A stretch of DNA of 64,000 nucleotides from Bradyrhizobium ontarionense (GTDB taxonomy: Bacteria; Pseudomonadota; Alphaproteobacteria; Rhizobiales; Xanthobacteraceae), in the NCBI RefSeq assembly GCF_021088345.1, contig NZ_CP088156.1, positions 3,658,001 to 3,722,000 of the forward strand, given 5' to 3'. The position numbers and the translations under genes were made by a program. This document shows, piece after piece, positions 52,466-62,034 of the stretch. Positions within the stretch are counted from its first letter, which is position 1. Each line of letters opens with the position of its first letter. Under the pieces are notes generated by a model that saw nothing but the letters and a program-made list of their open reading frames with translations, made no database searches and was not told the origin of the DNA.

Positions 52466-53335
52466 AAGCGGTCGGAAATTCCTTCATTGGACGACTTGCG
52501 TGCGTTCGAGACCACGGCGCGCCTTGGGTCCGTCCGCGTTGCCGCCGACAGCCTTGCCTTGACCCATGGGGCCGTCAGCCGCCGTATCACCAAACTGTCC
52601 GAAGACCTTGGCTTCAAACTCTTCGAAAAAAGCGGACGCGGCTTGCGCCTCACGGCTGCTGGAGAGGTGCTCAACCTCACACTCGGCCGGTTCTTCACCG
52701 AGCTGGCGACAATCGTTGAGAGCTTGCGTGCTGCCAACGCTCGGCAGAATGCCCTCGTTCTCTCATGCGAGCCTTCAGTCGCTATGCGCTGGCTTATTCC
52801 GAGGCTTGCAAGCTTTCAGTCCGCCCACCCCGATATCGCGCTACATCTGTCAGTCGGCGGCGGTCCCGTCGAGTTTCGCCGCGACCGGATCGATCTTGCT
52901 ATACGTCGGCTCGACTTTGCGCTCCCAGAGGCGTGGCATGTCAGGCGCCTTTTTCCTGAAAAGGTAGGACCGGTCATGAGCCCTCAGCTCGCGCCGGCGT
53001 TTGCCTCGGGGGAGTACATCGCGTTGGGTTCAAAGACCCGGCCGGACGCTTGGTCGCGCTGGCTTTCCAGCCACCCGTCGGTGCGGCGCCCCACGGAGAT
53101 TCGCTTCTACGACCACCACTTCCTCATCGTTGAAGCCGCATCGGCAGGGTTGGGCGTTGCCCTCAGCCCGCGGGTGCTTGCAACCGACGACATAGATAGA
53201 GGGCGGCTCGTCGCACCTGCCGGATTCGATCCCGACGAAAGCCACTATGGTCTAATCTGGACAGGAGAAACTGAACTGTCCGGGAACGCAAACGATCTTG
53301 CGCTATGGCTGCAAGGACAGTGCAATTTCATCTAA
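52463..53335 (+). CDS. LysR-family transcriptional regulator (GcvA-like)
   Basis: A 290-residue regulator with an N-terminal HTH (LDDLRAFETTARLGSVRVAA, DSLALTHGAVSRRITKLSED) and a LysR substrate-binding domain (ALVLSCEPSVAMRWLIPRLA, FRRDRIDLAIRRLDFALPEA). The ATG at 52463 gives the usual length. Being divergent from the kinase-dehydrogenase operon, it probably controls that operon. Confidence 0.9.
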   Translation: MKRSEIPSLDDLRAFETTARLGSVRVAADSLALTHGAVSRRITKLSEDLGFKLFEKSGRGLRLTAAGEVLNLTLGRFFTELATIVESLRAANARQNALVLSCEPSVAMRWLIPRLASFQSAHPDIALHLSVGGGPVEFRRDRIDLAIRRLDFALPEAWHVRRLFPEKVGPVMSPQLAPAFASGEYIALGSKTRPDAWSRWLSSHPSVRRPTEIRFYDHHFLIVEAASAGLGVALSPRVLATDDIDRGRLVAPAGFDPDESHYGLIWTGETELSGNANDLALWLQGQCNFI

Positions 53336-53526
53336 GGCGTGATGGCACCAGGTTTGATAGCCCGACTTTTTTACAGGTAGTTGGCGCATCCAGAATTCGG
53401 TGCCGCCTTGCTCATCGAAAGGAGAAATTAGCCGATATAGAGATCCTGGAGCGCGATCCCGGAGCAAAGGGGGTCGGCGAAACTGGCACCCTGCTTTCGA
53501 ACGGCTCTTTCCGGATCAGGGGCGTT

Positions 53527-54984
53527 TTACCGGTAAAATCCGAGAACAGCCTTTGTCTCGAGATATTCCTCCATGCCCTCGAGGCCGTATTCCCGGCCGT
53601 TGCCGGAACGCTTGTATCCGCCAAAAGGTGCGTTGGGGTCCCAGTCGGGATGATTGAGATGGACTTGCCCCGACTGGATCCGCCCGGCGACCGCCCGCGC
53701 CGTCTCCATATCGGTGCCCTGCACGTGGGCGCCGAGTCCGTAGACAGTGTCGTTCGCGATCTCGATCGCCTCCTCCACGGTGTCGTAGGGCATGATCGAG
53801 AGCACCGGGCCGAAGATCTCCTCCTGCGCAATCCTCATGTCGCGACGGACGTTCGAGAAAATCGTCGGCCGCGCATAGAGGCCGATCTGAAGGCCGTCGG
53901 GCCGCCCCGGCCCGCCGATGACGAGCTTGGCGCCTTCCTCCAGGCCGACACCGATCATGGCCTGGACGCGCTCGAACTGCGGCCGGTTGGCGATCGGACC
54001 ATGGGTCGTGCTTTCCGCAAGCGGATCGCCGACCACCAGTTCAGAAGCGGCTGCCGCCGCCAGGATCTCGACCTCCTCCATCTGCGAGCGGGACACAAGC
54101 ATGCGCGTCGGTGCGCTACAGGATTGGCCGAGATTGCGGAAGGCGGCGCCGACGCCGAGCGGAACAGCCCGGCGCAGATCGGCATCCGGCAAGATGATGT
54201 TCGGTGACTTGCCGCCGAGCTCCTGGGCGACGCGCTTCACGGTGGGCGCCGCCGCCTGCGCGACGAGAACCCCCGCCCGAGTCGAGCCGGTGATCGAGAT
54301 CATGTCCACCTGCGGATGCGACGCCAGACCGGCGCCGACGATTGGCCCTGTCCCGTTGACGAGGTTGAATACGCCGGGCGGACAGCCGGCATCGTCCATC
54401 ACCTCAGCGAATAGTAACGCACTCAGCGGCGACAATTCGCTCGGTTTCAACACCACGGTGCAGCCCGCTGCGAGCGCCGGACCGACCTTTGCCGTGATCT
54501 GGTAGAGAGGCCAGTTCCAAGGCGTGATGAGGCCGCAGACGCCGATCGCCTCGCGCATGATCGCTGTGCTGCCGCGCGGGGTGATGAACGGATAGATCGC
54601 GAGATTGTCGCGGGCGGCACGGATATGTTCGGCGGCCAGCGGCACTTGGGCTTGGCGCGCGTAGGTGATGGCGGCTCCCATCTCGCATGTAAGGGCCTGC
54701 GCGAACAGCTCCAGCCGCTCGAGCAGCAAACCATGGACCCGATCGAGCAGCGCCGCCCTCTCAGTTGGCGGCGTCATGGACCAGCCGGCGAAGGCTTGTC
54801 TGGCGGCGACGACAGCGCAGCCCACATCCTCGTCATCCCCGAGCGCGACTTCGGCGATCCGCCGTTCGGTCGCCGGGTTGGCGACGGTCGCCGTGGCCGA
54901 TCCGATCGGCTTCCGCCATTCTCCGTCAATGTAGAATTTTCCGAGGAAGCCCGCTTCCGTCAGGTATCGAACGGGCGAGGTCAT
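53527..54984 (-). CDS. aldehyde dehydrogenase (NAD(P)+)
   Basis: A 485-residue ALDH. The catalytic Glu is in the ELGGKSPNIILP motif, the nucleophilic Cys in NLGQSCSAPTRML, and the family ends GGYKRSGNGREYG. It converts an aldehyde to an acid and releases NAD(P)H. The ATG at 54984 overlaps the stop of the FAD oxidoreductase in ATGA, so the two enzymes likely act in sequence: oxidase makes an aldehyde, ALDH clears it. The frame is open further upstream but lacks family sequence. Confidence 0.9.
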   Translation of the reverse strand: MTSPVRYLTEAGFLGKFYIDGEWRKPIGSATATVANPATERRIAEVALGDDEDVGCAVVAARQAFAGWSMTPPTERAALLDRVHGLLLERLELFAQALTCEMGAAITYARQAQVPLAAEHIRAARDNLAIYPFITPRGSTAIMREAIGVCGLITPWNWPLYQITAKVGPALAAGCTVVLKPSELSPLSALLFAEVMDDAGCPPGVFNLVNGTGPIVGAGLASHPQVDMISITGSTRAGVLVAQAAAPTVKRVAQELGGKSPNIILPDADLRRAVPLGVGAAFRNLGQSCSAPTRMLVSRSQMEEVEILAAAAASELVVGDPLAESTTHGPIANRPQFERVQAMIGVGLEEGAKLVIGGPGRPDGLQIGLYARPTIFSNVRRDMRIAQEEIFGPVLSIMPYDTVEEAIEIANDTVYGLGAHVQGTDMETARAVAGRIQSGQVHLNHPDWDPNAPFGGYKRSGNGREYGLEGMEEYLETKAVLGFYR

Positions 54985-56258
54985 TGGAAGCTGTCCTTGA
55001 TCCGGTAATAGGCGCCGACCAGCGGAAGGAACCAGGGAGGACCGAGATGGCCCGGAATGGACGGCCAGGCGAAGTCCTTCCAGGGATTGAGCTCGGTGCG
55101 CCCGTCCATGACGTCCGCCATGATTGTCCCCATCAGGGTCGCCATCTGGGTGCCGTGGCCGCTGTAGCCCATGGAATAATAGATGCCGTTGCGTTCCCCG
55201 GCACGTGGCAGCCGGTCGCGCGTCATGTCGACCATTCCGCCCCAGCAATAGTCGATGCGCACGCTGCGAAGCTCGGGGAAGACATCGTGCAGCGCAGCCT
55301 GCAAGATCGCACCGCTCTTTTCGTCCGACGCCGGATTGGAGATCGCGAAGCGCGCGCGGCCACCGAACAGCAGCCGGTTGTCGGGCGTTGTTCGGAAGTA
55401 GTTGACCAGGTTCTTCGTATCGACCGCCATTCGCCGGCGCGGCAGCAGCCGATCGAGGGTCGCGATCGGCAAGGGTTCGGTCACGATGAGGAAAGCGCCG
55501 ACCGGCACGATCCGGCGTCGAATCCAGCCCAGCGGTCCGGTATGCGAGATGCCGCTCGCCAACAGAACCTGCGAGGCTCGAAGGCGCCCCCTGGGTGTCT
55601 CGATCTCCTGGCCTCCGCCGGCGGCGGGTCGCAGGCCCGTCATCGGCGTATGCTCGTGGATCTCGACGCCGCGCCGCGCCGCCGCTTCCGCAAGCCCGTG
55701 GACGAAGCGTCCGACATGCATGCCGGCGCTCTTGCGGTAGATCAGCCCGCCGTAATAGCGCTTCGATCCCACCTCGCCAGTGAGATCAGCACGGCTCACC
55801 ATTGCCGTGTCGGGATCGACATTGGCGGCCAGCAGTTCCTGGCTGCGCGCCAGCTTGTCATAGTGCTCAGGTCTTGCCGCAAGCTTGATCTTGCCAGTGC
55901 GCGCGAAGCTGCAGTCAATCTTCTCTTCGGCGACCAGACGTTCGACCGTATCAACCCCGGCGTCGAAGGCGTGGTAGAGCCGGTTGGCGACGTCCTTGCC
56001 GAGCTTCGCCGCGAGCGTGCCGTAGTCCTGGGCGAACCCGTTGTTGCACATCCCGCCGTTCCGGCCGGACGCCGCGTGCCCGATCGTCTCGGCTTCGAGC
56101 AGCACGACGCGCGCGCCCTTCTTGGCGAGAGCCAGAGCGGCAGACGAGCCGGTCAGGCCGCCGCCGATCACTGCGACGTCGCAGGTGCCTTGCACCGGTC
56201 CTGCGGCGGCGCTCGTGAATGGCCCCGATGTATCCAACCAATATGATGTAAGCTTCAT
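54981..56258 (-). CDS. FAD-dependent amine/amino-acid oxidoreductase
   Basis: A 425-residue DAO-family flavoprotein: dinucleotide-binding VAVIGGGLTGSSAALALAKK, with GRNGGMCNNGFAQDYG and the C-terminal GMVDMTRDRLPRAG and YSMGYSGHGTQMA, as in PuuB/DadA-type amine oxidoreductases. It oxidises an amine or amino acid to an imine that hydrolyses to an aldehyde or keto acid. Start ATG 56258. Coupled by 4 bases to the ALDH gene. Confidence 0.88.
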   Translation of the reverse strand: MKLTSYWLDTSGPFTSAAAGPVQGTCDVAVIGGGLTGSSAALALAKKGARVVLLEAETIGHAASGRNGGMCNNGFAQDYGTLAAKLGKDVANRLYHAFDAGVDTVERLVAEEKIDCSFARTGKIKLAARPEHYDKLARSQELLAANVDPDTAMVSRADLTGEVGSKRYYGGLIYRKSAGMHVGRFVHGLAEAAARRGVEIHEHTPMTGLRPAAGGGQEIETPRGRLRASQVLLASGISHTGPLGWIRRRIVPVGAFLIVTEPLPIATLDRLLPRRRMAVDTKNLVNYFRTTPDNRLLFGGRARFAISNPASDEKSGAILQAALHDVFPELRSVRIDYCWGGMVDMTRDRLPRAGERNGIYYSMGYSGHGTQMATLMGTIMADVMDGRTELNPWKDFAWPSIPGHLGPPWFLPLVGAYYRIKDSFQ

Positions 56259-56331
56259 ACCCCGGCTCCGAAAATATCGCCTCATAATGCCGGGCGTCCG
56301 CAAATCGCAGCAACCCACTCAGTTTGAGAGC

Positions 56332-57525
56332 CTACCAGCCGCGCATCCGCGGCCATCGCGCTTCGATCGCGTCGCTCCCGGCCGAGACCACATTGTACAG
56401 CTCGTGTTGCGAGGCCGTCGCACAGGCGTGATTGGGCAAAATCCTGACTTTTGCGCCGATCGAAAGATCCGGCAAAGCTTGCGCCGACCCGGACCTGATG
56501 GCGAGGATGCCGTGCTCCTGGCTCGCCTGTGCGACGATCAGGTCGGGATAGATCTTGCCGGAGAGATCGCAGACGAGACCGTAACCCTGGTCAACCCGCT
56601 GAGCCGCAGTGCCACGATCGCGCGACAGGGCCATCCAGCCCGCATCGACCAAGATCCAGCCCTTCGCCGCCTTCGTGCCGATCACGGTGGCAAGAACCGA
56701 GATCGCGATATCGTCGGTCGTGCAGACACCGACACCGTGCATCACCAGATCGAAGAACATGTAGACGCCGGCCCGCATCTCCGTAATGCCGGTCAGGTCG
56801 TCGGCGAAATGGGCGGTCGGCGTCGAGCCGACGCTTACGATAGGACATGCATGCCCCGCCGTCCGCAACGTCGCCGCGGTGGCGACGGCGGCGGCCCTTT
56901 CGTTCTCCGCAGCAGCGACAAGGGCCTCGGGCGTGCAGAGGCTGTAGGATTCGCCGGCATGGGTGAGAACGCCGGCGAGCTTGACGCCGGCCTCGGCCAG
57001 AGCGGCCGCGACGGCGATGAGCTTGGGATCGGTGGCGGTGAGCCCACCGCGATGACCGTCGCAGTCGATCTCGATGAAGGCGGACGGCGTCACACCAGCG
57101 GCATGACCGGCCACGCCCAGCAGCATCCCCTGCTCGGGCGAATCGAGCAGCACCTTGAGATCGATGCCTGCCTTCTGGAGACGCACGGCTCTCTCGGCGG
57201 CGTGCGGTGCAAGCCCCACGGCATATGTCATGTCTCGGAAACCATGCCGCGCGAAGTACTCCGCCTCCGCCAAGGTGGAAACAGTGATTGGCCCCGGCCC
57301 CGAGCGATGGGCGCGTCGGGCGACGTCAATGGATTTCGCGGTTTTCATGTGGGGACGCAGCACGACGTCTCGCGCGGCCATACGAGAGGACAGACGGTCG
57401 AGATTGCGATCCAGGCGGTCCTTGTCGAGCAGAAGGGCCGGTGTTGCCAACGCGCCAACCGTTGCGGCCATCTTGCCGTTCTGGATATCCGTGATATCCG
57501 TTCCGTGCGTCTCCTGCCCTATCAC
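56332..57525 (-). CDS. D-threonine aldolase / 3-hydroxy-D-aspartate aldolase-like PLP enzyme
   Basis: A 397-residue fold-III PLP enzyme with the alanine-racemase-type barrel (LATPALLLDKDRLDRNLDRL, VLRPHMKTAKSIDVARRA where the Lys binds PLP) and the C-terminal metal-binding domain with HACATASQH, the His-x-Cys pair seen in DSD1-type aldolases and dehydratases. The GTG at 57525 has AGGAG 8-12 bases upstream; an ATG at 57471 lacks one. It likely cleaves or dehydrates a D-3-hydroxyamino acid. Confidence 0.85.
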   Translation of the reverse strand: MIGQETHGTDITDIQNGKMAATVGALATPALLLDKDRLDRNLDRLSSRMAARDVVLRPHMKTAKSIDVARRAHRSGPGPITVSTLAEAEYFARHGFRDMTYAVGLAPHAAERAVRLQKAGIDLKVLLDSPEQGMLLGVAGHAAGVTPSAFIEIDCDGHRGGLTATDPKLIAVAAALAEAGVKLAGVLTHAGESYSLCTPEALVAAAENERAAAVATAATLRTAGHACPIVSVGSTPTAHFADDLTGITEMRAGVYMFFDLVMHGVGVCTTDDIAISVLATVIGTKAAKGWILVDAGWMALSRDRGTAAQRVDQGYGLVCDLSGKIYPDLIVAQASQEHGILAIRSGSAQALPDLSIGAKVRILPNHACATASQHELYNVVSAGSDAIEARWPRMRGW

Positions 57526-57536
57526 TTCGACGTCTC

Positions 57537-58412
57537 CTAGCCGAACGACTGGTTGGCGATCGCAAAGGTGCGCGCCGGCCCGGTCGATGGTGCCGGCGTC
57601 CCCAAGATCATGGTGGTGGCCTCGCCGACCTGCTGCAGGCCGATGCTTTCGAGCCAATCCCCGAGTTGCGATGAGACCGAGGTGTCGATCCGAACGAAAC
57701 AACCCCCGAGGACTGCGAGCGCGGCATCGATCAGCGCGCGTGCATCGATCGGGCTTTCAGCTACGACAGGACCGATAACATGGCCGCGGCCGAAAAGCCG
57801 GGAGATGGCGTAGCCACGCGGTATGCCGTCACGCTGCAGGACGTAGCCGACACCGCTCTGGACGAGCCGATCCAGCAGCCGTCGTCTCTCCAAGCCCGTA
57901 GCCTCGCGATCGAGCCGCATGATCGCCTCAAAATCCGATGCAACCATTGACCTGACGAGGCACGACCGCGGGGCCTCACGGCATTCCCTCGGAATTCCGT
58001 GGTGCTGGTGAATGACCCCGATGGGGACGAAGCCGCGGCGCCGGTAAAGCGTGATCCCTTCGGCCGTCGAATTCAGCGCGATGGTCCGTGGACGCGCGGA
58101 CGCCAGCAAGGCATCCATGAGCCGCGCGCCGTAGCCGCGGCCCTGAGCGGCTTTCGCGACGATGATCATCCCGGCCGAAGCATGAGTCTCGCCGTAGGGC
58201 CACCAGGCCGCGGTCCCGATCACCACACCGGAGCGCTGCAGAACAAAGCCTTGGCCCAGCTGCAGCGCGACATCCCAATCTTCGATCCGATAGGGCCAAG
58301 ACATCTCTTGCGAGAGCTTCAGGGCGCCTTCCAGATGCGCTGCGGCGAAAGCAACCAGGGTCACGACTTCATTGTCGCGATCTCCCGCCTGGTTAGCTGC
58401 GGTGGTCCTCAT
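57537..58412 (-). CDS. GNAT-family N-acetyltransferase with C-terminal Acetyltransf_18-like domain
   Basis: A 291-residue protein. The first half is a GNAT domain (MIIVAKAAQGRGYGARLMDA, ITLYRRRGFVPIGVIHQHHG). The second half resembles the extra domain of two-domain GNATs (VQSGVGYVLQRDGIPRGYAI, VVAESPIDARALIDAALAVL). It lies 11 bases upstream of the PLP enzyme gene. It may acetylate an amine or amino acid of the same pathway. Confidence 0.85.
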   Translation of the reverse strand: MRTTAANQAGDRDNEVVTLVAFAAAHLEGALKLSQEMSWPYRIEDWDVALQLGQGFVLQRSGVVIGTAAWWPYGETHASAGMIIVAKAAQGRGYGARLMDALLASARPRTIALNSTAEGITLYRRRGFVPIGVIHQHHGIPRECREAPRSCLVRSMVASDFEAIMRLDREATGLERRRLLDRLVQSGVGYVLQRDGIPRGYAISRLFGRGHVIGPVVAESPIDARALIDAALAVLGGCFVRIDTSVSSQLGDWLESIGLQQVGEATTMILGTPAPSTGPARTFAIANQSFG

Positions 58413-58501
58413 GGGCGACGTCTCTTGCTTGGGTCCGGCTAATCGCCAGTACCTGACAAGGCGAGGGCCATCTGATGGTCCTCGCACGGCCCGCAACGTA
58501 A

Positions 58502-58562
58502 CTTGGGTCCGACAGCATTACGCAATCGGACTGGGGCAAAGTTCGGCATAGAATTTCATTGA
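58502..58562 (+). repeat. 61-base repeat, second copy
   Basis: Ungapped match (45 of 61 by hand count) to 49007-49067 in the same orientation, about 9.5 kb apart. The two copies enclose the D-threonate operon and the amine cluster. The rest of the 300-base gap 58413-58713 shows nothing else. Confidence 0.55.
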
Positions 58563-58713
58563 TGACGTGGCCGGATCGCCAATCTGCTGTCCGCGGCTGG
58601 CGTCTCGTGCCATGTCGCGCCGCGCGTGGATACGTAGTAAATCGATACTCTTCTTCGAGATGCGGGAGTGCCCTGGAGATCATGCCCTGGATCCGTATTT
58701 TTTCTGCCGGCCA

Positions 58714-60024
58714 TCAGCGGGTGGCGCGCCACAGCGCGATTCGGTCACGCATCCGATAGCCTTGAATGAATGCAGGCATGAACCACGGATTGCCGCGATA
58801 GAACGGGATGAAAGCCGGAGGCCGGAAGTCAAAGGCGGTGCGCGCCCGCTCCTCATGTCCCATCAGCTTGTGGGCCGCATGCATGCCGATCCACGGCGCC
58901 CAGACCACGCCCGAACCGCAGAAGCCGGTGGCGTAGACGACACTGTCCTTCTCGAAGATGCGCGGAATCATGTCGCGGTTCATCGCCACATTACCGAACC
59001 AACTGTGCGAGAGACGAACGGCCTCCAGTTCAGGAAACAAGTTGACCAGGCCTTTGCGTAGAAGCAGCTTCGGAGCCACCGGATCACCGACGCGGGAGCT
59101 GTCACGTCCACCGAGCAAAATGCGTTTGCCATCGGGTGAGGGTCGGTAATAGAAGCCGACCTCTCGGCTCTCGGTGATCATCATGCGTTTCGGCATCAGC
59201 CGCGCCATGACTTCGGGCGCAAGCTCCTCGGTCGCAATGATCCGGCTGCGGACCGGGACCAGCCGGCGGCGCAGGAAGGGCACGGCGCCATCGGTGTAAC
59301 CGTTCGTACAAACCAGCACCTGACGCGCCTGCACCGAGCCGGCCGCGGTCACGACGCGGAATTCGGAGCCATCCCTGTCTATTGAGATCACCGGTGTTCG
59401 CCCGTGGACCGCCACCCCCGAAGCGAGCGCCACTCGAAGGAGCTCGGAGTGAAACTTCGCCGGATGTAGCCCACCGATGTCCATGCGAACCGCGCCGCCG
59501 CGGTAGACATCGGTGCCGATGTACTTGCGCTGCCCGGCATAGGGGACAGCGTAGGCCTCGATCCGCAGCCTCTTCGCCAGCGTCTCCGCGCTGCGCGCCA
59601 TGGTTTCGTATTGCTCATATCCGAAGGCGCCTTTGAACTGCCCGACCAGCTGGAAATCGCACTCGAGCCGTTCCGTCTTGATGAATTCGTACAGGAACTC
59701 GCGTGCGATCTTGCCTTCTGCCTCGATCGCGAGCGCCCGTTCTTCGCCGAACTGCCGCGTGAGCGCAGCGTAGTCCGGCCGGATGGTTCCACTGGTGATT
59801 CCACCGTTGCGCGTAGAAGCCCCCTCCCCCGCATCCATCGCATCAAAGGCCGCAACTGAGCGTCCCTCGCGTGCCAGCGCTAGCCCAGCCGAAAGCCCGG
59901 CGTAGCCAGCGCCCACGATCAGCACGTCGAGCCTCTCGGGCAATGGCTGTTGAGGCAGCGGCTTAACCGGGGCGGCTTCCCACCAGTACGGCGTCGCCTT
60001 CTCGTCGACTCGCGGCGCGTGCAT
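58714..60024 (-). CDS. FAD-dependent oxidoreductase, second of two
   Basis: A 436-residue DAO-family flavoprotein related to the one at 54981. It has LDVLIVGAGYAGLSAGLALA, GEGASTRNGGITSG, YVLVCTNGYTDG-type strand and FGNVAMNRDMIPRIFEKDSV. The start at 60024 is preceded by an AGGAG. It follows the ABC permease by 67 bases, so the substrate is probably what the importer brings in. Confidence 0.87.
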   Translation of the reverse strand: MHAPRVDEKATPYWWEAAPVKPLPQQPLPERLDVLIVGAGYAGLSAGLALAREGRSVAAFDAMDAGEGASTRNGGITSGTIRPDYAALTRQFGEERALAIEAEGKIAREFLYEFIKTERLECDFQLVGQFKGAFGYEQYETMARSAETLAKRLRIEAYAVPYAGQRKYIGTDVYRGGAVRMDIGGLHPAKFHSELLRVALASGVAVHGRTPVISIDRDGSEFRVVTAAGSVQARQVLVCTNGYTDGAVPFLRRRLVPVRSRIIATEELAPEVMARLMPKRMMITESREVGFYYRPSPDGKRILLGGRDSSRVGDPVAPKLLLRKGLVNLFPELEAVRLSHSWFGNVAMNRDMIPRIFEKDSVVYATGFCGSGVVWAPWIGMHAAHKLMGHEERARTAFDFRPPAFIPFYRGNPWFMPAFIQGYRMRDRIALWRATR

Positions 60025-60091
60025 GTCGTCTGCTCCTCATATCTTCAAACGTGGCTCGGCCTCGTGCCTTCGGTCGCGCCGAGCTCAGGTA

Positions 60092-60970
60092 TCAAATGTG
60101 GTCGTCTCGAACGTCGAGGGCATCTCGCAGGCCGTCGCCGATGAAGTTGAAGCTCGTCACTGCGATCGTGATCGCTGCACCGGGAATGATGGCGAGCCAC
60201 GGAGCGCTGACCAGATACTGCTGGGCGCCATTGAGCATGTTGCCCCAGCTTGGCAGCGGCGGCTGGATTCCGTAGCCGAGAAAGCTGATATAGGCTTCCA
60301 GAAGAATCGCGCGCGCGACGGCCAGGCTCGCGGCGACGATGATCGGCCCCATAGCATTGGGCAGGATCTCGCGGAACATGATATGCCTCCCGCTTAGCCC
60401 CACCATACGCGCAGCCTGGACAAACTCGCGCTCGCGCAGCGAGCGCACCTCGGCCTCGACAATTCTGGCAGTCTCCATCCAGCTCGTGACGGCGACGATC
60501 ACGGTAATCATCACCGGGCTGGGCCTCAGCGTTGCGGCCAGCGCCAGCACGAGGAAGATCGAGGGGTAGGCAAGGAAGCCGTCCACCGTGCGCATCAGCG
60601 CCGCTCTGACCCAGCCGCCACGATAGCCCGCCGTCACGCCGACCAGCGTGCCGATCAGCGTTGACAACAACATCGCCGAAAATCCCACTAGGAGTGAGAT
60701 GCGCCCGGCCATCAACAGCCGTGCAGCCAAATCTCGCCCCAACGGGTCGGTGCCCAAGTAGTGGCGACCGGTCAGAGGTGGAGCAAAGCGGGCGCGTAGA
60801 TCGATGTGGAGCGAATCGTATGGCAACGCATAGGGACCGATCGCGCACGCCAACACGAGCAGGGTGATCATAGCGATCCCCACAAGTGCCAGATGATGCC
60901 GCATCAAGCGGTTCGCCGCACGGCTTTGCCACCAACGAGTCGGAGCTGCGTGCGCGACGATGGCGGTCAT
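60092..60970 (-). CDS. ABC dipeptide/oligopeptide-type permease, DppC-like
   Basis: A 292-residue inner-membrane permease with about six segments, an N-terminal OppC_N region (HHLALVGIAMITLLVLACAI, PLTGRHYLGTDPLGRDLAAR) and the EAA loop (ILPNAMGPIIVAASLAVARA). It is the second permease of a Dpp/Opp/Nik-type importer, 38 bases after the DppB-like gene. Confidence 0.92.
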   Translation of the reverse strand: MTAIVAHAAPTRWWQSRAANRLMRHHLALVGIAMITLLVLACAIGPYALPYDSLHIDLRARFAPPLTGRHYLGTDPLGRDLAARLLMAGRISLLVGFSAMLLSTLIGTLVGVTAGYRGGWVRAALMRTVDGFLAYPSIFLVLALAATLRPSPVMITVIVAVTSWMETARIVEAEVRSLREREFVQAARMVGLSGRHIMFREILPNAMGPIIVAASLAVARAILLEAYISFLGYGIQPPLPSWGNMLNGAQQYLVSAPWLAIIPGAAITIAVTSFNFIGDGLRDALDVRDDHI

Positions 60971-61008
60971 ATCTATTGCCTCCTGTTAACAGGCGTGAGT
61001 CCGCTGGC

Positions 61009-61959
61009 TCAGCCCAGGCGAATGCGCGGGTCGACGGTAGCGATGACGATGTCTGCGATCAGGTTGCCCAACACGACCAGAATGGCGGAGAATATCAGCA
61101 GCCCCATCACGACCGGATAGTCGCTGTAACCAAGGCTGTCGAGAAACAACCGCCCCATTCCCGGCCAGGTGAAGACCGTCTCGGTGACCAATGCGCCGGT
61201 CAGAATGCTGGGCAGCTGCATCCCCGCCAGCGTGATCATCGGCAACAGCGCATTGCCGACGACATGCTTCAGCAGAATGCGGCGCTCGCTTACGCCCTTG
61301 GCGCGAGCCGTCTTGATGAAATCCTGGCTTAGCGCATCGAGTGTCGCCGTGCGCATGTAGCGGCTCCAGATCGCGACATGAACCAGCGACAGCACCAAGC
61401 TTGGCAAGATCAGGTGATGCAGATAGTCCAGCACCGAGCCGTCGCCGATCGTGTACATGTTACCTGCAGGAACCCACCCGAGCTTCAGCGTGAAGATGTA
61501 GATGCCGATGAGCCCGAACCAGAAGGTCGGGACCGACAGGGCGACCATGGCACCAACGGTCGCGCAGTAGTCGAACAGGGAATAGCGGTGGGTGGCACCG
61601 CGGATTCCGATCCAGGTGCCGGCCGCGATCGCTACTGCGGTGGACGTCCCCATCAGCAGCAGCGTCGCCAAAAGATGTTGACCAATGACCGCCAGCACCG
61701 AGGAGCCATCGCGGAAGGAGTGTCCCCAGTCACCCCGAACCAGCCGCCAAGCCCAGTCGAGATACTGTATCCACAACGGCCGGTTCAGCCCCAGCTGCGC
61801 AGCGAGTCGCTCGACATCCTTCTGCGTCATGCCGGGATCGAGCCCGAACTGCGCGAGAGGGCCGCCCGGCATGAGGTTGAGAACCGTGAAGCCAATGATC
61901 GAGACGATCACCAGCAGCACGATGCTCTGCGAGAGACGATTGAGCAGGAACCTCGACAT
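61009..61959 (-). CDS. ABC dipeptide/oligopeptide-type permease, DppB-like
   Basis: A 316-residue permease with six membrane segments, starting FLLNRLSQSIVLLVIVSIIG and carrying GLNRPLWIQYLDWAWRLVRG plus the EAA loop (KHVVGNALLPMITLAGMQLP). Forms a pair with the DppC-like protein. Confidence 0.92.
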   Translation of the reverse strand: MSRFLLNRLSQSIVLLVIVSIIGFTVLNLMPGGPLAQFGLDPGMTQKDVERLAAQLGLNRPLWIQYLDWAWRLVRGDWGHSFRDGSSVLAVIGQHLLATLLLMGTSTAVAIAAGTWIGIRGATHRYSLFDYCATVGAMVALSVPTFWFGLIGIYIFTLKLGWVPAGNMYTIGDGSVLDYLHHLILPSLVLSLVHVAIWSRYMRTATLDALSQDFIKTARAKGVSERRILLKHVVGNALLPMITLAGMQLPSILTGALVTETVFTWPGMGRLFLDSLGYSDYPVVMGLLIFSAILVVLGNLIADIVIATVDPRIRLG

Positions 61960-62034
61960 TCGAGTCTCCGTGTTACCTTGACAGTGCCAGTCCGTCGCCG
62001 TCCTCTGGCTATGCAGGCCATAGGCAGCAGTCCG

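Noticed and set aside
53525..53538. TTTTACCGGTAAAA palindrome over the ALDH stop codon
   Set aside because: Perfect but short, no loop for a terminator and no regulatory position; likely chance.
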